Shown here: positions 16,855 through 24,723 of the stretch, piece by piece
How positions within the stretch are numbered: the stretch's first letter is position 1
Layout of the letters: every line of letters begins with the position of its first letter
Source of the DNA: Burkholderia sp. SRS-W-2-2016
Lineage (GTDB): Bacteria > Pseudomonadota > Gammaproteobacteria > Burkholderiales > Burkholderiaceae
DNA length: 56,225 nt
Assembly (NCBI RefSeq): GCF_001931485.1
Contig: NZ_MSDV01000087.1
Span: 1-56,225, forward strand
Direction: 5' to 3'
Position numbers and translations under genes: made by a program
Notes under the pieces: generated by a model
What the model was told of the DNA's origin: nothing
Seen by the model: the letters and a program-made list of their open reading frames with translations, nothing else
Database searches by the model: none

Positions 16855-16875
16855 GTAATACCTATGAATACTATA
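16855..16875 (-). promoter_or_regulatory. Candidate promoter/operator of the toxin-antitoxin operon
   Basis: On the minus strand a TATAGT -10-like box is followed by GTATT repeated at a 10-bp interval (GTATTCATAG GTATTAC), about 20 bases before the antitoxin ATG. Helical-phase repeats like this are typical RHH repressor sites. Confidence 0.4.
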
Positions 16876-16934
16876 GCGCGCTTTAAGGCCGCCCGCCACG
16901 CCCCCCGGACAAGTAGGAGCGTGAATTTTGGCTA

Positions 16935-17011
16935 GGCCAAGTTAAGCCGCACTATCGCTTTTTTGGCCGGCCCTGCTACGATAGGCCAAATTGCCTATAC
17001 CCAACTTGGCC
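16935..17011. other. Candidate resolution site for the ParA-type resolvase
   Basis: Directly upstream of the resolvase gene, GGCCAAGTT (16935-16943) and its reverse complement AACTTGGCC (17003-17011) flank a second inverted repeat, ATAGGC-6-GCCTAT (16981-16998). Several inverted subsites next to a serine resolvase are typical of a multimer resolution site. Confidence 0.55.
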
Positions 17012-17016
17012 GAGTT

Positions 17017-17643
17017 ATGACTCAACCCGTCCGCGTCGCGCGCATTTATTTGCGCGTCAGCACCGACCAACAAGACATTGAACGCCAGGAAGAGATCGTC
17101 AAATCCGCGAAGGCGGCCGGCTACTACGTCGCCGGCGTCTACCGCGAGAAGGCATCCGGCGCGCGCGCGGATCGCCCCGAGCTGCTGCGCATGATCGCGG
17201 ACCTGCAACCAGGCGAAGTCGTGATTGCCGAGAAGATCGACCGCATCAGCCGCTTGCCACTGGCCGAGGCCGAGCGCCTAGTTGCGTCGATCCGCGACAA
17301 GGGCGCACGCCTGGCCGTGCCCGGCGTGGTCGATCTTTCCGAGCTGGCCGGCGAGGCCAAGGGCGTCGCCAAGATCGTGCTCGAATCCGTGCAGGAGATG
17401 CTTTTGAAGCTCGCGTTGCAGATGGCGCGCGAGGATTACGAGGATCGCCGCGAACGCACGCGGCAAGGCATCGAGATTGCACGGCAAGCCGGCAAGTACA
17501 AAGGTCGTGCGCCTCGGACGGCGACCCACGCGCGGATCGTCGCCCTGCGCCGGGCCGGCCACAGCATTACAAAAACGGCCGAGCTGGCAGCGTGCAGCGT
17601 CAGCCAAGTCAAACGTGTGTGGGCGATGCGTGAGCGCGAATGA
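17017..17643 (+). CDS. parA: ParA-type serine resolvase
   Basis: This 208-aa serine recombinase has the catalytic motif YLRVSTDQQDIERQ near the N-terminus, EKASGARADRPELLRMI, EKIDRISRLPLAEAE and a C-terminal helix-turn-helix (ITKTAELAACSVSQVKRVW). The arrangement matches RK2 ParA, which resolves plasmid multimers. ATG 17017 is chosen over the TTG at 16963 because the earlier start would place the candidate site inside the gene. It is unrelated to ParA ATPases. The accompanying parB and parC genes of RK2 were not seen. Confidence 0.88.
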   Translation: MTQPVRVARIYLRVSTDQQDIERQEEIVKSAKAAGYYVAGVYREKASGARADRPELLRMIADLQPGEVVIAEKIDRISRLPLAEAERLVASIRDKGARLAVPGVVDLSELAGEAKGVAKIVLESVQEMLLKLALQMAREDYEDRRERTRQGIEIARQAGKYKGRAPRTATHARIVALRRAGHSITKTAELAACSVSQVKRVWAMRERE

Positions 17644-17648
17644 TTAGG

Positions 17649-17909
17649 TCAAGGCTTGTCGTCCGTCATGATCGCGCCAAGGCCCGGATAGTAGATGTCG
17701 CAACGCTCCCACACCGCCGCGTTTTTCTTCGGGCAATCTGATATTCGCGAGCCTAGGTTAGTAAGAGGGAATTCCTCGCCTAGCGAATCGACCAGCTTCC
17801 GCAGGCTATATCGTCCGTGGCGCTCGCAACGCGAGCAGGCCACTTCAATGTGACCTGCGCGTGCCGACACTTCTCCGAGAGTAACGCTTCCATTTGCCAT
17901 GCGATTCAT
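17649..17909 (-). CDS. Hypothetical protein with Cys pairs
   Basis: This is an 86-aa protein of unknown function. ACSRCERHGRYSLRKLVDSLG and a later SDCPKK...ERCDIYYPGL supply four cysteines in a zinc-ribbon-like pattern. It is convergent with the resolvase gene, whose stop is 6 bases away. No clear Shine-Dalgarno is seen; Met4 (17900) is an alternative start. The 172 bases between it and the EamA gene hold nothing I recognise. Confidence 0.6.
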   Translation of the reverse strand: MNRMANGSVTLGEVSARAGHIEVACSRCERHGRYSLRKLVDSLGEEFPLTNLGSRISDCPKKNAAVWERCDIYYPGLGAIMTDDKP

Positions 17910-18081
17910 TATGCGGAATCAATTCTCGTGGCGTTTCGACCGTGCGGCCATGCTAAAAAAGGTTCTTCGTGAATTTGCGGGGAAGGATTCTGCTCGACCC
18001 TGAGCGGCCGATCATTGGTGTGGACGCAACGGCCGTTTCCGCGTGCGTAGCGGTTGTCCATCAGCGCCTGAGCGGCATCGG

Positions 18082-19143
18082 TCAATGAATGTGGCGGTGG
18101 TGAATATCGGGGAAATGGGCATGCGTGTGGGTGATCCGCGCATGCTGATGCGGATGGGTATGCGGCTCCTGGCCGTCCCACTCGAATTCGTGCTCGTGCT
18201 GGTGATGCTCGTCGTGCCGATGGCGATGGTTGTGCGCGAGAGGCTCGTGCGTGTGCTCGTGTTCGTGCCGTTCGCGGATATGCAACCAGACCCCGAGCGC
18301 CATCAATGCAGCAGCGATCCAGAACAGCCGCGGCGGCAGTTCCGGCCAGATCAGCAGCGACAGCGCGACGCCGAATAACGGCGCGACCGAGAAGTACGCG
18401 CCGGTCCGCGCGGTGCCGAGATTGCGTAGCGCAATGACGAACAGCACCAGGCTCACGCCGTAGCCCGCGAACCCGGTCACCATCGAGGCAATGATTTTCA
18501 GCGCGCCCGGAAGGTGAGCGCCGGCCAGCAGCGCGATCAGCAGATTCAGCGAACCGGCGACCAGTCCTTTCAGGCACGCGATGACCATCGCATCGTTGGT
18601 CGAGACCTTGCGTGTCAGGTTGTTATCGATAGCCCAGCAGAAGCATGCAGCGGCCACGAGCAGCGCGCCCGGCGACACGCTGGTCGCGCCGGGTTGCCAC
18701 GACAGCGCGACGCCACCAGCGACAATGGCCACCATGCCGAGGAAAATCTCGAAATCGACGTTTTCGCGGAACACAATCCACGCGATTACGGCGGTAAAGA
18801 CGCCCTCCAGATTCAGCAGCAGCGATGCGGTTGCGGCGGGCGTCGTGTCCAGCCCCATCATCAGCAATGCGGGACCGGCCACCCCGCCGGCTACGATCGC
18901 ACCGGCGAGCCACGGAACCTCACGCCGATGTATCCGGCTTTCGTTCTCGCGCTCGCGTTCGGTGCGCCGAAGTCGCTGCACGGCAATGCCGATCGCAAGC
19001 CCTACGCCGCTTCCCAGGTAAAAAAGACCAGCGACCATGAACGGCGACAGCGAACCGAGCAGGGTCTTGGCGAGCGGCGTGGTCGCGCCGAATAGCGCGG
19101 CGGCGAGCAGCGCGGTGAATGGGGTGTTGAAGCGGGAGGCCAT
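18082..19143 (-). CDS. EamA/DMT-family transporter with a histidine-rich tail
   Basis: This 353-aa protein has about ten membrane segments and an internal repeat (two EamA domains). It ends in a roughly 65-residue cytoplasmic tail containing about 24 histidines (HEHEHTHEPLAHNHRH and similar). Such a tail binds divalent metals. It is last in the dmeF-dmeR operon, 32 bases after dmeR. Export of cobalt or nickel is the likely role (inference from neighbours and tail). Confidence 0.85.
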   Translation of the reverse strand: MASRFNTPFTALLAAALFGATTPLAKTLLGSLSPFMVAGLFYLGSGVGLAIGIAVQRLRRTERERENESRIHRREVPWLAGAIVAGGVAGPALLMMGLDTTPAATASLLLNLEGVFTAVIAWIVFRENVDFEIFLGMVAIVAGGVALSWQPGATSVSPGALLVAAACFCWAIDNNLTRKVSTNDAMVIACLKGLVAGSLNLLIALLAGAHLPGALKIIASMVTGFAGYGVSLVLFVIALRNLGTARTGAYFSVAPLFGVALSLLIWPELPPRLFWIAAALMALGVWLHIRERHEHEHTHEPLAHNHRHRHDEHHQHEHEFEWDGQEPHTHPHQHARITHTHAHFPDIHHRHIH

Positions 19144-19175
19144 GAAGTCAGGTAGTGCGTGTGGACGGTCCGATC

Positions 19176-19445
19176 CTACAGGTATCGGGTAATCGCCTTG
19201 AGTTCGCTAATCGCTTCGGCAGGCGTCTGCGCGCCATGTCCGACCGATTGTTCGAGGCAGTGGTCAATATGGTCGTGAACGAGTGTGTGCTTGGCGTTGG
19301 TGATCGCGCTTTCCACCGCCTGAAGCTGCTGCGCAATGTCAACGCACGCACGCCCTTCCTCGATCATTGCGATCACGCTTTTCAGATGGCCTTCCGCGCG
19401 CCGCAGCCGTTTGACGATGTCCGGATGTGTTGTGTGAGTACCCAT
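19176..19445 (-). CDS. dmeR: DmeR/RcnR-like metal-sensing repressor
   Basis: This 89-aa all-helical CsoR/RcnR-family protein has RLRRAEGHLKSVIAMIEEGRACVDIAQQL with the conserved Cys in the second helix. His residues at the N-terminus (GTHTTHPD) and in HTLVHDHIDHC fit the Ni/Co ligand pattern of RcnR and DmeR. AGGAAAG precedes the ATG at 19445. It lies between the CDF exporter and the EamA gene and most likely represses the operon through the palindrome at 20914-20937. Confidence 0.87.
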   Translation of the reverse strand: MGTHTTHPDIVKRLRRAEGHLKSVIAMIEEGRACVDIAQQLQAVESAITNAKHTLVHDHIDHCLEQSVGHGAQTPAEAISELKAITRYL

Positions 19446-19515
19446 GATTGCTTTCCTGAACCTGTCGCTTCGCAGCCGCGATGCGTATTGCCAGCCGGTT
19501 ACCGGCCGGCCGTAG

Positions 19516-20853
19516 TCAATGGTGATGCCCGTCGGGCTCCTCCATTCTAAACGGCAGGTTTTCCTGCCGGCCAAAGCCGGACAGGCGCAGCACCGCGTCG
19601 AATTCGTGCGGTTCGGCCGGCGCGACGATGCTTTCGAAACAATCCGGCACGGTTTCTGACGGCAGCAGCGGCAATGTTTCGGTCTGTCCGCCGGAACGCG
19701 CGATCTCGACCACGGCGCTCAATTCGCCCGAATGCACATCAACCGTCAGACGCATCCGCTCGCCGTCGGGCGTATCCACGATCCGCAGCGTTCCCGAGGC
19801 CAGTTCCGACTGGAACTGCACGGGCTGCGGAGCATGGTGATGTCCGCCGGCGCCGGGCTGTACGCCAACAGGCTGCGCGCCGCTCGTATCGAACTGCACG
19901 GTCGCGGCTTCCAGCGGCGGCAGATGCGCGTGCAGTTCGGCCTGCACCGCGAGCGCAATACCGTTCGCCTGGCCGACGCTCAGGCTCCGGTCAATAGCAA
20001 TGGTCAGCTCCGCCCGTAGCCGGTGGCCGAGCCAGCGTGCCTTGAGGTCAACCAACTGCTCGACGCCCGGCACATGCTCGATTGCATGCCGGATATCCGC
20101 GATGATGCCCGGATCAATGCCGTCGAGGCTACGCGTGATGACTGCGCGCGCCGACTGCCAGACGATCCCGAAGATCGCGATCGTGATGAGCAGGCCGATG
20201 ATCGGGTCGGCCAGCGGGAAACCCGCCCATACACCAACCGCACCGAGCACCACCGCGAGGCTCGTCAAACCGTCTGTCCGGGCGTGGTAACCATCCGCGA
20301 TCAGCGCAGCGCTGTTCATCGCACGCCCGACGCGAATCCGGAACACGGCCACCACTTCGTTGCCGATAAATCCGATGACGCCGGCCGCCGCGACCGCCAC
20401 GAGTTGCGTGATGGGCTGCGGATGGATCAGGCGGTCGATGGCTTCATAGCCCGCCACCAGTGCGCTGATCAGGATGATGACGACGATCAATATTCCCGCG
20501 AGGTCTTCGACGCGTCCGAGGCCATAGTTGAAGGTCGCGCTCGGTTTGCGGCGGGCGAGAACGAACGCGACCCACAGCGGGATGGCCGTTGTCGCATCGC
20601 CGACGTTGTGGATCGTATCGGCCAGCAGCGCGACGCTGCCCGACGTGAAGACCACGACCAGTTGCAGGATGGCCGTGACGGCGAGGATCGCGAACGACCA
20701 TTTGATTGCCCAGATGCCGCGTTCCGACGACGATAGGCTGGGATCAATGACGCCGTGCGTATGTCCGTGCGGTCCGTCTGCGTGTGCATGCCCATTGCCA
20801 TGACCGCTGTCATGACCTCCCAACCCAAACCACTCCTTGATTGTCGACCACAT
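19516..20853 (-). CDS. dmeF: DmeF-like cation diffusion facilitator
   Basis: This 445-aa CDF exporter starts at ATG 20853 behind GGGGG. The N-terminus is His-rich (GGHDSGHGNGHAHADGPHGH). The membrane core contains the metal-site motifs LLADTIHNVGDA and LIADGYHARTDG, where family members coordinate the transported ion. The C-terminal region is unusually long, with another His cluster (GGHHHAPQP) and a final GHHH. DmeF proteins export cobalt and nickel in Cupriavidus and Rhizobium. It is the first gene of the operon. Confidence 0.9.
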   Translation of the reverse strand: MWSTIKEWFGLGGHDSGHGNGHAHADGPHGHTHGVIDPSLSSSERGIWAIKWSFAILAVTAILQLVVVFTSGSVALLADTIHNVGDATTAIPLWVAFVLARRKPSATFNYGLGRVEDLAGILIVVIILISALVAGYEAIDRLIHPQPITQLVAVAAAGVIGFIGNEVVAVFRIRVGRAMNSAALIADGYHARTDGLTSLAVVLGAVGVWAGFPLADPIIGLLITIAIFGIVWQSARAVITRSLDGIDPGIIADIRHAIEHVPGVEQLVDLKARWLGHRLRAELTIAIDRSLSVGQANGIALAVQAELHAHLPPLEAATVQFDTSGAQPVGVQPGAGGHHHAPQPVQFQSELASGTLRIVDTPDGERMRLTVDVHSGELSAVVEIARSGGQTETLPLLPSETVPDCFESIVAPAEPHEFDAVLRLSGFGRQENLPFRMEEPDGHHH

Positions 20854-20913
20854 GATCGCCCCCGTTGATCGTTGCCAGTGTGCGTAGGAGGCAGTTAGGT
20901 CCGCGCCGGACCA

Positions 20914-20937
20914 TATCCTATCCCCCTGGATAGGATA
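20914..20937. promoter_or_regulatory. dmeR operator: DmeR/RcnR-type operator
   Basis: A perfect inverted repeat with 10-bp arms (TATCCTATCC and GGATAGGATA) around CCCT, so it contains a C/G tract flanked by AT-rich arms as in known RcnR and DmeR sites. It lies 61 bases before the dmeF start. Confidence 0.75.
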
Positions 20938-21052
20938 ATACACGAGGCAACAGCGTTCTTATCTACGCGGTGCAGCGATGGCATGGACGAACAACCGAAG
21001 ATGGCCGGTTATAGCCTTAGCATCTGGTCTCCCCGGAAAGCTGCGAAGAATC

Positions 21053-21086
21053 AAAAAAAAGCCGGCGCGCATTGCTGCGGCCGGCT
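21053..21086 (-). terminator. Terminator after the fertility-inhibition gene
   Basis: On the minus strand the hairpin GCCGGC-13-GCCGGC is followed by eight T residues, 47 bases after the stop at 21133. It marks the end of the trb-side transcript. Confidence 0.83.
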
Positions 21087-21132
21087 AAAGGCTCTGGCAC
21101 TTTCCGAGGGACCAACATCACACGCGCCAGAG

Positions 21133-21831
21133 CTAGAGACTACGACCTCGACGTGGACCAGTGCGGCCGGATCGTGGCTCGATCTTGGGGGCGATGCTTC
21201 GTTCGCGCACTGGATCGGCCAGCGCTGTCTTTGGCGGCATCGCAGTTTGTCGGCGCGGCGCGGCCGCAAACAGTTTTTCGTAGCACACCGGGGCCGCGCC
21301 GAATCCGACCGCGCGGTGCAGCAGCTCGGCCGCCTGGCGGCCGCGTACTTCAACCGGAAACGCCGGCGCGCGGTTTGCGATCAACCAGAACGTGCGCGTG
21401 ATCCCGTTGGTGAACCCAACGCGGACCTTGCTGCCGTCGCGCCACGCGTTAACTTCGGCCAGCGGCACCGGATTGTCTCGGCCCTGCGAGAAGCCGCTGA
21501 CGGCGTGCGGATACTTGTAGTCGCCCGGCATTTCAGAGCGCAGCACGCAATCAGCCGAATCTCGCTTACCCCATGCAGATGTGCCGGCCAGCCACGTTCG
21601 ATAGAACAATTCTGTGTCTACCTGGACGACGAATTTTTCGCGGTCGATACCACCGGACTTTGCCGACATGAAGCGGTCATCCTCGCCCGGCACCGGCACA
21701 CGCCACACCGCCTTGTCGTCATCCAGCCTGACCAACTCGCAGCCTCTCGGCCGTGAGTTGCGCGCTTGGTCAAGCTGCCGCAGCTCGCGCGCACGACCGA
21801 ACGCCGTTCGGAGCTGGGCAAGCACGCTCAC
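21133..21831 (-). CDS. fiwA: Plasmid fertility-inhibition factor (FiwA-like)
   Basis: This 232-aa protein resembles the plasmid fertility inhibition family: a VWRVPVPGEDDRFMSAKSGG segment, GRDNPVPLAEVNAW, FTNGITRTFWLIANRAPAFP and VEVRGRQAAELLHR. In IncP-1 plasmids FiwA blocks transfer of co-resident IncW plasmids and maps downstream of trbP, as here. The C-terminus is basic (RSGRTGPRRGRSL). It overlaps the upstream gene by 4 bases. The family assignment is from memory of the motif order. Confidence 0.65.
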   Translation of the reverse strand: MSVLAQLRTAFGRARELRQLDQARNSRPRGCELVRLDDDKAVWRVPVPGEDDRFMSAKSGGIDREKFVVQVDTELFYRTWLAGTSAWGKRDSADCVLRSEMPGDYKYPHAVSGFSQGRDNPVPLAEVNAWRDGSKVRVGFTNGITRTFWLIANRAPAFPVEVRGRQAAELLHRAVGFGAAPVCYEKLFAAAPRRQTAMPPKTALADPVRERSIAPKIEPRSGRTGPRRGRSL

Positions 21832-22412
21832 TGACGCGCCCCTTGCCCGGCGAACGAGCCGACTGCCGGCAGCTCGCGCGCAACAACGCGCTCAGCCACC
21901 AGGCGCAGCAGGCGGCCGAGCGGCGCGTTCACAGCCGATCCACGAAAGCGAACGGCGGTCGGGTGATACTTCTTGTCGCCGGCCGTGATCGACAGCATGT
22001 ATTGCCATTCATCGGGATCGTCGCCCGTACCGATAGCGACCTCGGGAATGACCTCGGTAATCGTGTCCAGCCGCACGTATCGCCATCCATTGTTCGGCCT
22101 GTCGGACGGCAACCGACCGTCCACAGCGGGCACCACGCGGAGCCACACCGGCGCGCTGCCGACCATGTGAAGCTCGATGCCGTCATCAGGTTTCAGCCGA
22201 TGCAGCAACGTCGAAACGATCCCCTGCTGTTCATTGCGCGTGAGCTTGGCGAAGTCGTCGCCGGCATACGTCGCCAGGTGATCGACCGAGCTGCAAATCA
22301 GGCTTTCGTACACTGCGTCATCGCTGATCGGCTCACGGCCGAGAGCCTTAGACATATCGGCGGCAATCGCAGCTTTGAGTGCATCCGCCTTGGTGTTCCA
22401 AACGTCCGTCAT
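21828..22412 (-). CDS. Conserved hypothetical protein between trbP and fiwA
   Basis: This 194-aa soluble protein has no signal peptide or membrane segment. It overlaps fiwA by 4 bases and lies 15 bases after trbP, so it is part of the same transcript. It has no catalytic motif I recognise; GRLPSDRPNNGWRYVRLDTI and TAVRFRGSAVNAPLGRLL are distinctive blocks. It occupies the position of the unassigned IncP-1 upf genes. Confidence 0.7.
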   Translation of the reverse strand: MTDVWNTKADALKAAIAADMSKALGREPISDDAVYESLICSSVDHLATYAGDDFAKLTRNEQQGIVSTLLHRLKPDDGIELHMVGSAPVWLRVVPAVDGRLPSDRPNNGWRYVRLDTITEVIPEVAIGTGDDPDEWQYMLSITAGDKKYHPTAVRFRGSAVNAPLGRLLRLVAERVVARELPAVGSFAGQGARQ

Positions 22413-22427
22413 GAATCAGATCCCCTA

Positions 22428-23183
22428 TCAAGAAAAAAACAGGTAGCCCGCGTGACTCATAGGTATGCGAATGAGCCACAGAGCCGTTAAATGCACCGGG
22501 TAGTAGGCATAAAACGCCCACTTCCAGCGCGGACAGCGCACGTCGATGTGTGAGGCGGCCGCAATCGCCGGCAAAGCGGCGAGCGCCCAAAAGTTGAGAT
22601 TGATGACGGCCAGCGCCGCGCAGGCCAGCACGACGACAACCAGTGCCGTCGCCGTGGGCCGCTTCGCGTAGAACCACACGGCAACACCCATGAGAATCGC
22701 CGGCCACCAAAATTCGACAGAGCTGCCGCCCAGCAGCGCGATAACACACGCGGCAAGGACGTTGGCCTTGCCGCCGCGCTCGAGGAAAAACAGCGTCGCC
22801 GTGAGTACCAGAAGCGTGAACAGAATGTTGAGCGGCCACCAGCCGGCAAGCAGCCCGCCCAAAGCTATGAATGCCGGCGTCGCAAGCGCGCCGAATATGG
22901 CGAGACGAAGCATGGTGCGCTGATAGACGCCGCGCGCGAGCGTGCCAGATCGGGCGAGGTTGAACGCCAGGACGAAAACGAAGATCGGCATTACGGCGCG
23001 GCCCGCATCGAACAGCAGCGGCACCGTATCGTTGAGCAGATACTTGTTGACGTGATCGCCCGTCATGAGGAGCAGCCCGAGCCACTTCAACGCTTCGAGC
23101 GTGCCGTCCGCGATGTGAAGTCGCGGCAGTGAAAGCCGGCTATCAGTCATTGCCGCGACGGCGGCCGTATTGTTCTTATCCAT
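22428..23183 (-). CDS. trbP: TraX/TrbP-like membrane protein
   Basis: This 251-aa polytopic protein is of the TraX family, whose F-plasmid member acetylates pilin. Typical blocks are LEALKWLGLLLMTGDHVNKY and a VMPIFVFVLAFNLARSG stretch, plus a final YYPVHLTALWLIR. About eight hydrophobic segments are visible. A KorB operator lies 5 bases upstream of the start codon, where a Shine-Dalgarno would be expected, and none is obvious. Met12 (23150) is an alternative start. Confidence 0.87.
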   Translation of the reverse strand: MDKNNTAAVAAMTDSRLSLPRLHIADGTLEALKWLGLLLMTGDHVNKYLLNDTVPLLFDAGRAVMPIFVFVLAFNLARSGTLARGVYQRTMLRLAIFGALATPAFIALGGLLAGWWPLNILFTLLVLTATLFFLERGGKANVLAACVIALLGGSSVEFWWPAILMGVAVWFYAKRPTATALVVVVLACAALAVINLNFWALAALPAIAAASHIDVRCPRWKWAFYAYYPVHLTALWLIRIPMSHAGYLFFS

Positions 23184-23188
23184 ACGAA

Positions 23189-23201
23189 TTTAGCCGCTAA
23201 A
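23189..23201. promoter_or_regulatory. KorB operator (OB) before trbP
   Basis: Exact TTTAGCCGCTAAA in the short gap between trbO and trbP. Confidence 0.9.
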
Positions 23202-23202
23202 G

Positions 23203-23394
23203 TTAGGCATGCGGAAGATGACAGCCCTTGCGCGCCGTGATTTGCTCGTCCGTTGGCCGGCTGCTGGCATCGAACCGAAACGATCCATCCGACCACAGTT
23301 CCAACCAACCCCACTTGCACGTCATTTCGTCCTGCCCTGGCCGTGGCGGTGTCTCCCACCACGGTTCACGGCTCACGAGCGAGAGCTGTTCCAT
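23203..23394 (-). CDS. trbO: TrbO-like small protein
   Basis: This 63-aa ORF (MEQLSLVSREPWWETPPRPG...) overlaps the end of trbN by 29 bases and sits where IncP-1 plasmids carry trbO. It is soluble and rich in Trp. Its function is unknown in the family, and RK2 work found trbO dispensable. The name rests on position only. Confidence 0.6.
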   Translation of the reverse strand: MEQLSLVSREPWWETPPRPGQDEMTCKWGWLELWSDGSFRFDASSRPTDEQITARKGCHLPHA

Positions 23395-24061
23395 TGCTCA
23401 CCCCCTGCTTGAGTGTTGCCGGCGCGAATACAGCGGCGAGCGCAGCGGCGGCCGCCGTGTTGTAGTGCCGAACCGGCATCGAGGTTTTGACCACGCGGAC
23501 GGGCTGCGTAGCAGGCTCTACGGCGGGCGCTGCTATTGCCGTCGCCGTTGCACCTTGCCCTGCCCCTGGCGTCGCGTCTGCGGCCGCTACAGCGGCCACC
23601 GTGGGCTTGCTTCCGGGTTGCGTGGCATCGAACGTGGGGAATCGGGCGACGAGCCAGTTTTCCCACTTGCCGGCCCGCTTGATGAGGGAGGCGCGGTAGA
23701 CAGCGTTGTACTGCGGCGTGCGCGAGTGGTAATTCGCGGCTCGCGTCCAAATGTCGCCCTGATCGTTGCGCAAGTGGCCGCGCAGACGCCATGCGGCCAG
23801 ATCGTAGGAGTAGCACCCGCCTTGTGCTACGTCTTTAGCCGTGATGCCGTACTTGCGCAGCTCAGCCAAATAGGCCGTGTTGAACTGCATCGGCCCCACG
23901 TCCTGCGTGCCGTTCGTGTTCTCAACCCACTGGCCGGGCTTGCCGGCCTCTTGCTCGGCCACCGCAAGCACGATGTTCGCAGGAACCTCGTACTTGACGG
24001 CGGCCGTGATCGAGCAGACGACGCGCTCTTGCATTTGCGGCGGCAGATCGAGGAAAGGCAT
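23366..24061 (-). CDS. trbN: TrbN lytic transglycosylase
   Basis: This is a 231-aa VirB1-like murein hydrolase that opens peptidoglycan for the transfer apparatus. The SLT fold is seen in VPANIVLAVAEQEAGKPGQW (with the catalytic Glu region), then DVGPMQFNTAYLAEL and a WRLRGHLRNDQGDIWTRAANYHS helix. The last 70 residues are an Ala/Thr-rich low-complexity tail. No signal peptide is evident, as in RK2 TrbN. Confidence 0.92.
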   Translation of the reverse strand: MPFLDLPPQMQERVVCSITAAVKYEVPANIVLAVAEQEAGKPGQWVENTNGTQDVGPMQFNTAYLAELRKYGITAKDVAQGGCYSYDLAAWRLRGHLRNDQGDIWTRAANYHSRTPQYNAVYRASLIKRAGKWENWLVARFPTFDATQPGSKPTVAAVAAADATPGAGQGATATAIAAPAVEPATQPVRVVKTSMPVRHYNTAAAAALAAVFAPATLKQGVSNGTALAREP

Positions 24062-24063
24062 CG

Positions 24064-24708
24064 TTATTGCCCGCCCGCCGAATCATCGACCCAATGGCCG
24101 CCATCGGTCGGATCGCCCACGTATCGAACGCCAAGGAGGTAGGTGTACTGGCTGTTCGCGTAGGCCGAGCAGAGCGCAGGCTTGGCATTGCTGACGACTA
24201 CAACGCTCTTGACGTAGCAGCCGCTACCGTCATCGAGCGGGGTCCACGAATCGTCGGGCAGCGTCCATCCGCTGTTGCGATTCCACCAGGCATTGCCCCC
24301 GGTTTGCCAGCCGTTTTGCGGGCAAATCTTCTTCTGCACGACAGTCCGGTTATTCGCGTTGAGATACGCAGCATCGCAACGACCAGCGCCGTTGGCGATG
24401 TTATCGACAATCTGCGGCATGTTGGCCGAGGACGTGTCCTGCGCGGTCGGGCACTGGTTCAGGAAGTTGCGCCGACCCTTGACGGTATCGCTCCAATACT
24501 TGTAGCTGATCCCGAAATACCGGCTCAGTGACGGGCCGCACTCGCCGGGCCGCGTGCCCGACGACAGACACAGAATCGCCTCGCAGGCGAGTTTCGGATC
24601 GCCCGACAACTCCTGCCCCTGCTGCTGGGCGAACACGGAAGCGGAGCAGACGAGCGAGCCGGCGAGGACACCCACTACCGAAAAGAACTTGAGCTTGTTT
24701 TTCATCAC
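24064..24708 (-). CDS. trbM: TrbM conjugal transfer protein
   Basis: This 214-aa secreted protein has a signal peptide (cleavage near VFA-QQ). The family block CEAILCLSSGTRPGECGPSLSR follows, and several Cys suggest disulfides in the periplasm. Two bases separate it from trbN. TrbM is needed in some but not all hosts; its molecular role is unclear. Confidence 0.93.
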   Translation of the reverse strand: MMKNKLKFFSVVGVLAGSLVCSASVFAQQQGQELSGDPKLACEAILCLSSGTRPGECGPSLSRYFGISYKYWSDTVKGRRNFLNQCPTAQDTSSANMPQIVDNIANGAGRCDAAYLNANNRTVVQKKICPQNGWQTGGNAWWNRNSGWTLPDDSWTPLDDGSGCYVKSVVVVSNAKPALCSAYANSQYTYLLGVRYVGDPTDGGHWVDDSAGGQ

Positions 24709-24723
24709 TACACTCCTTCGTCG

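Noticed and set aside
17910..18577. Transposase remnant beside the metal-efflux operon
   Set aside because: The minus-strand translation shows no transposase motif and no inverted repeats frame the module.
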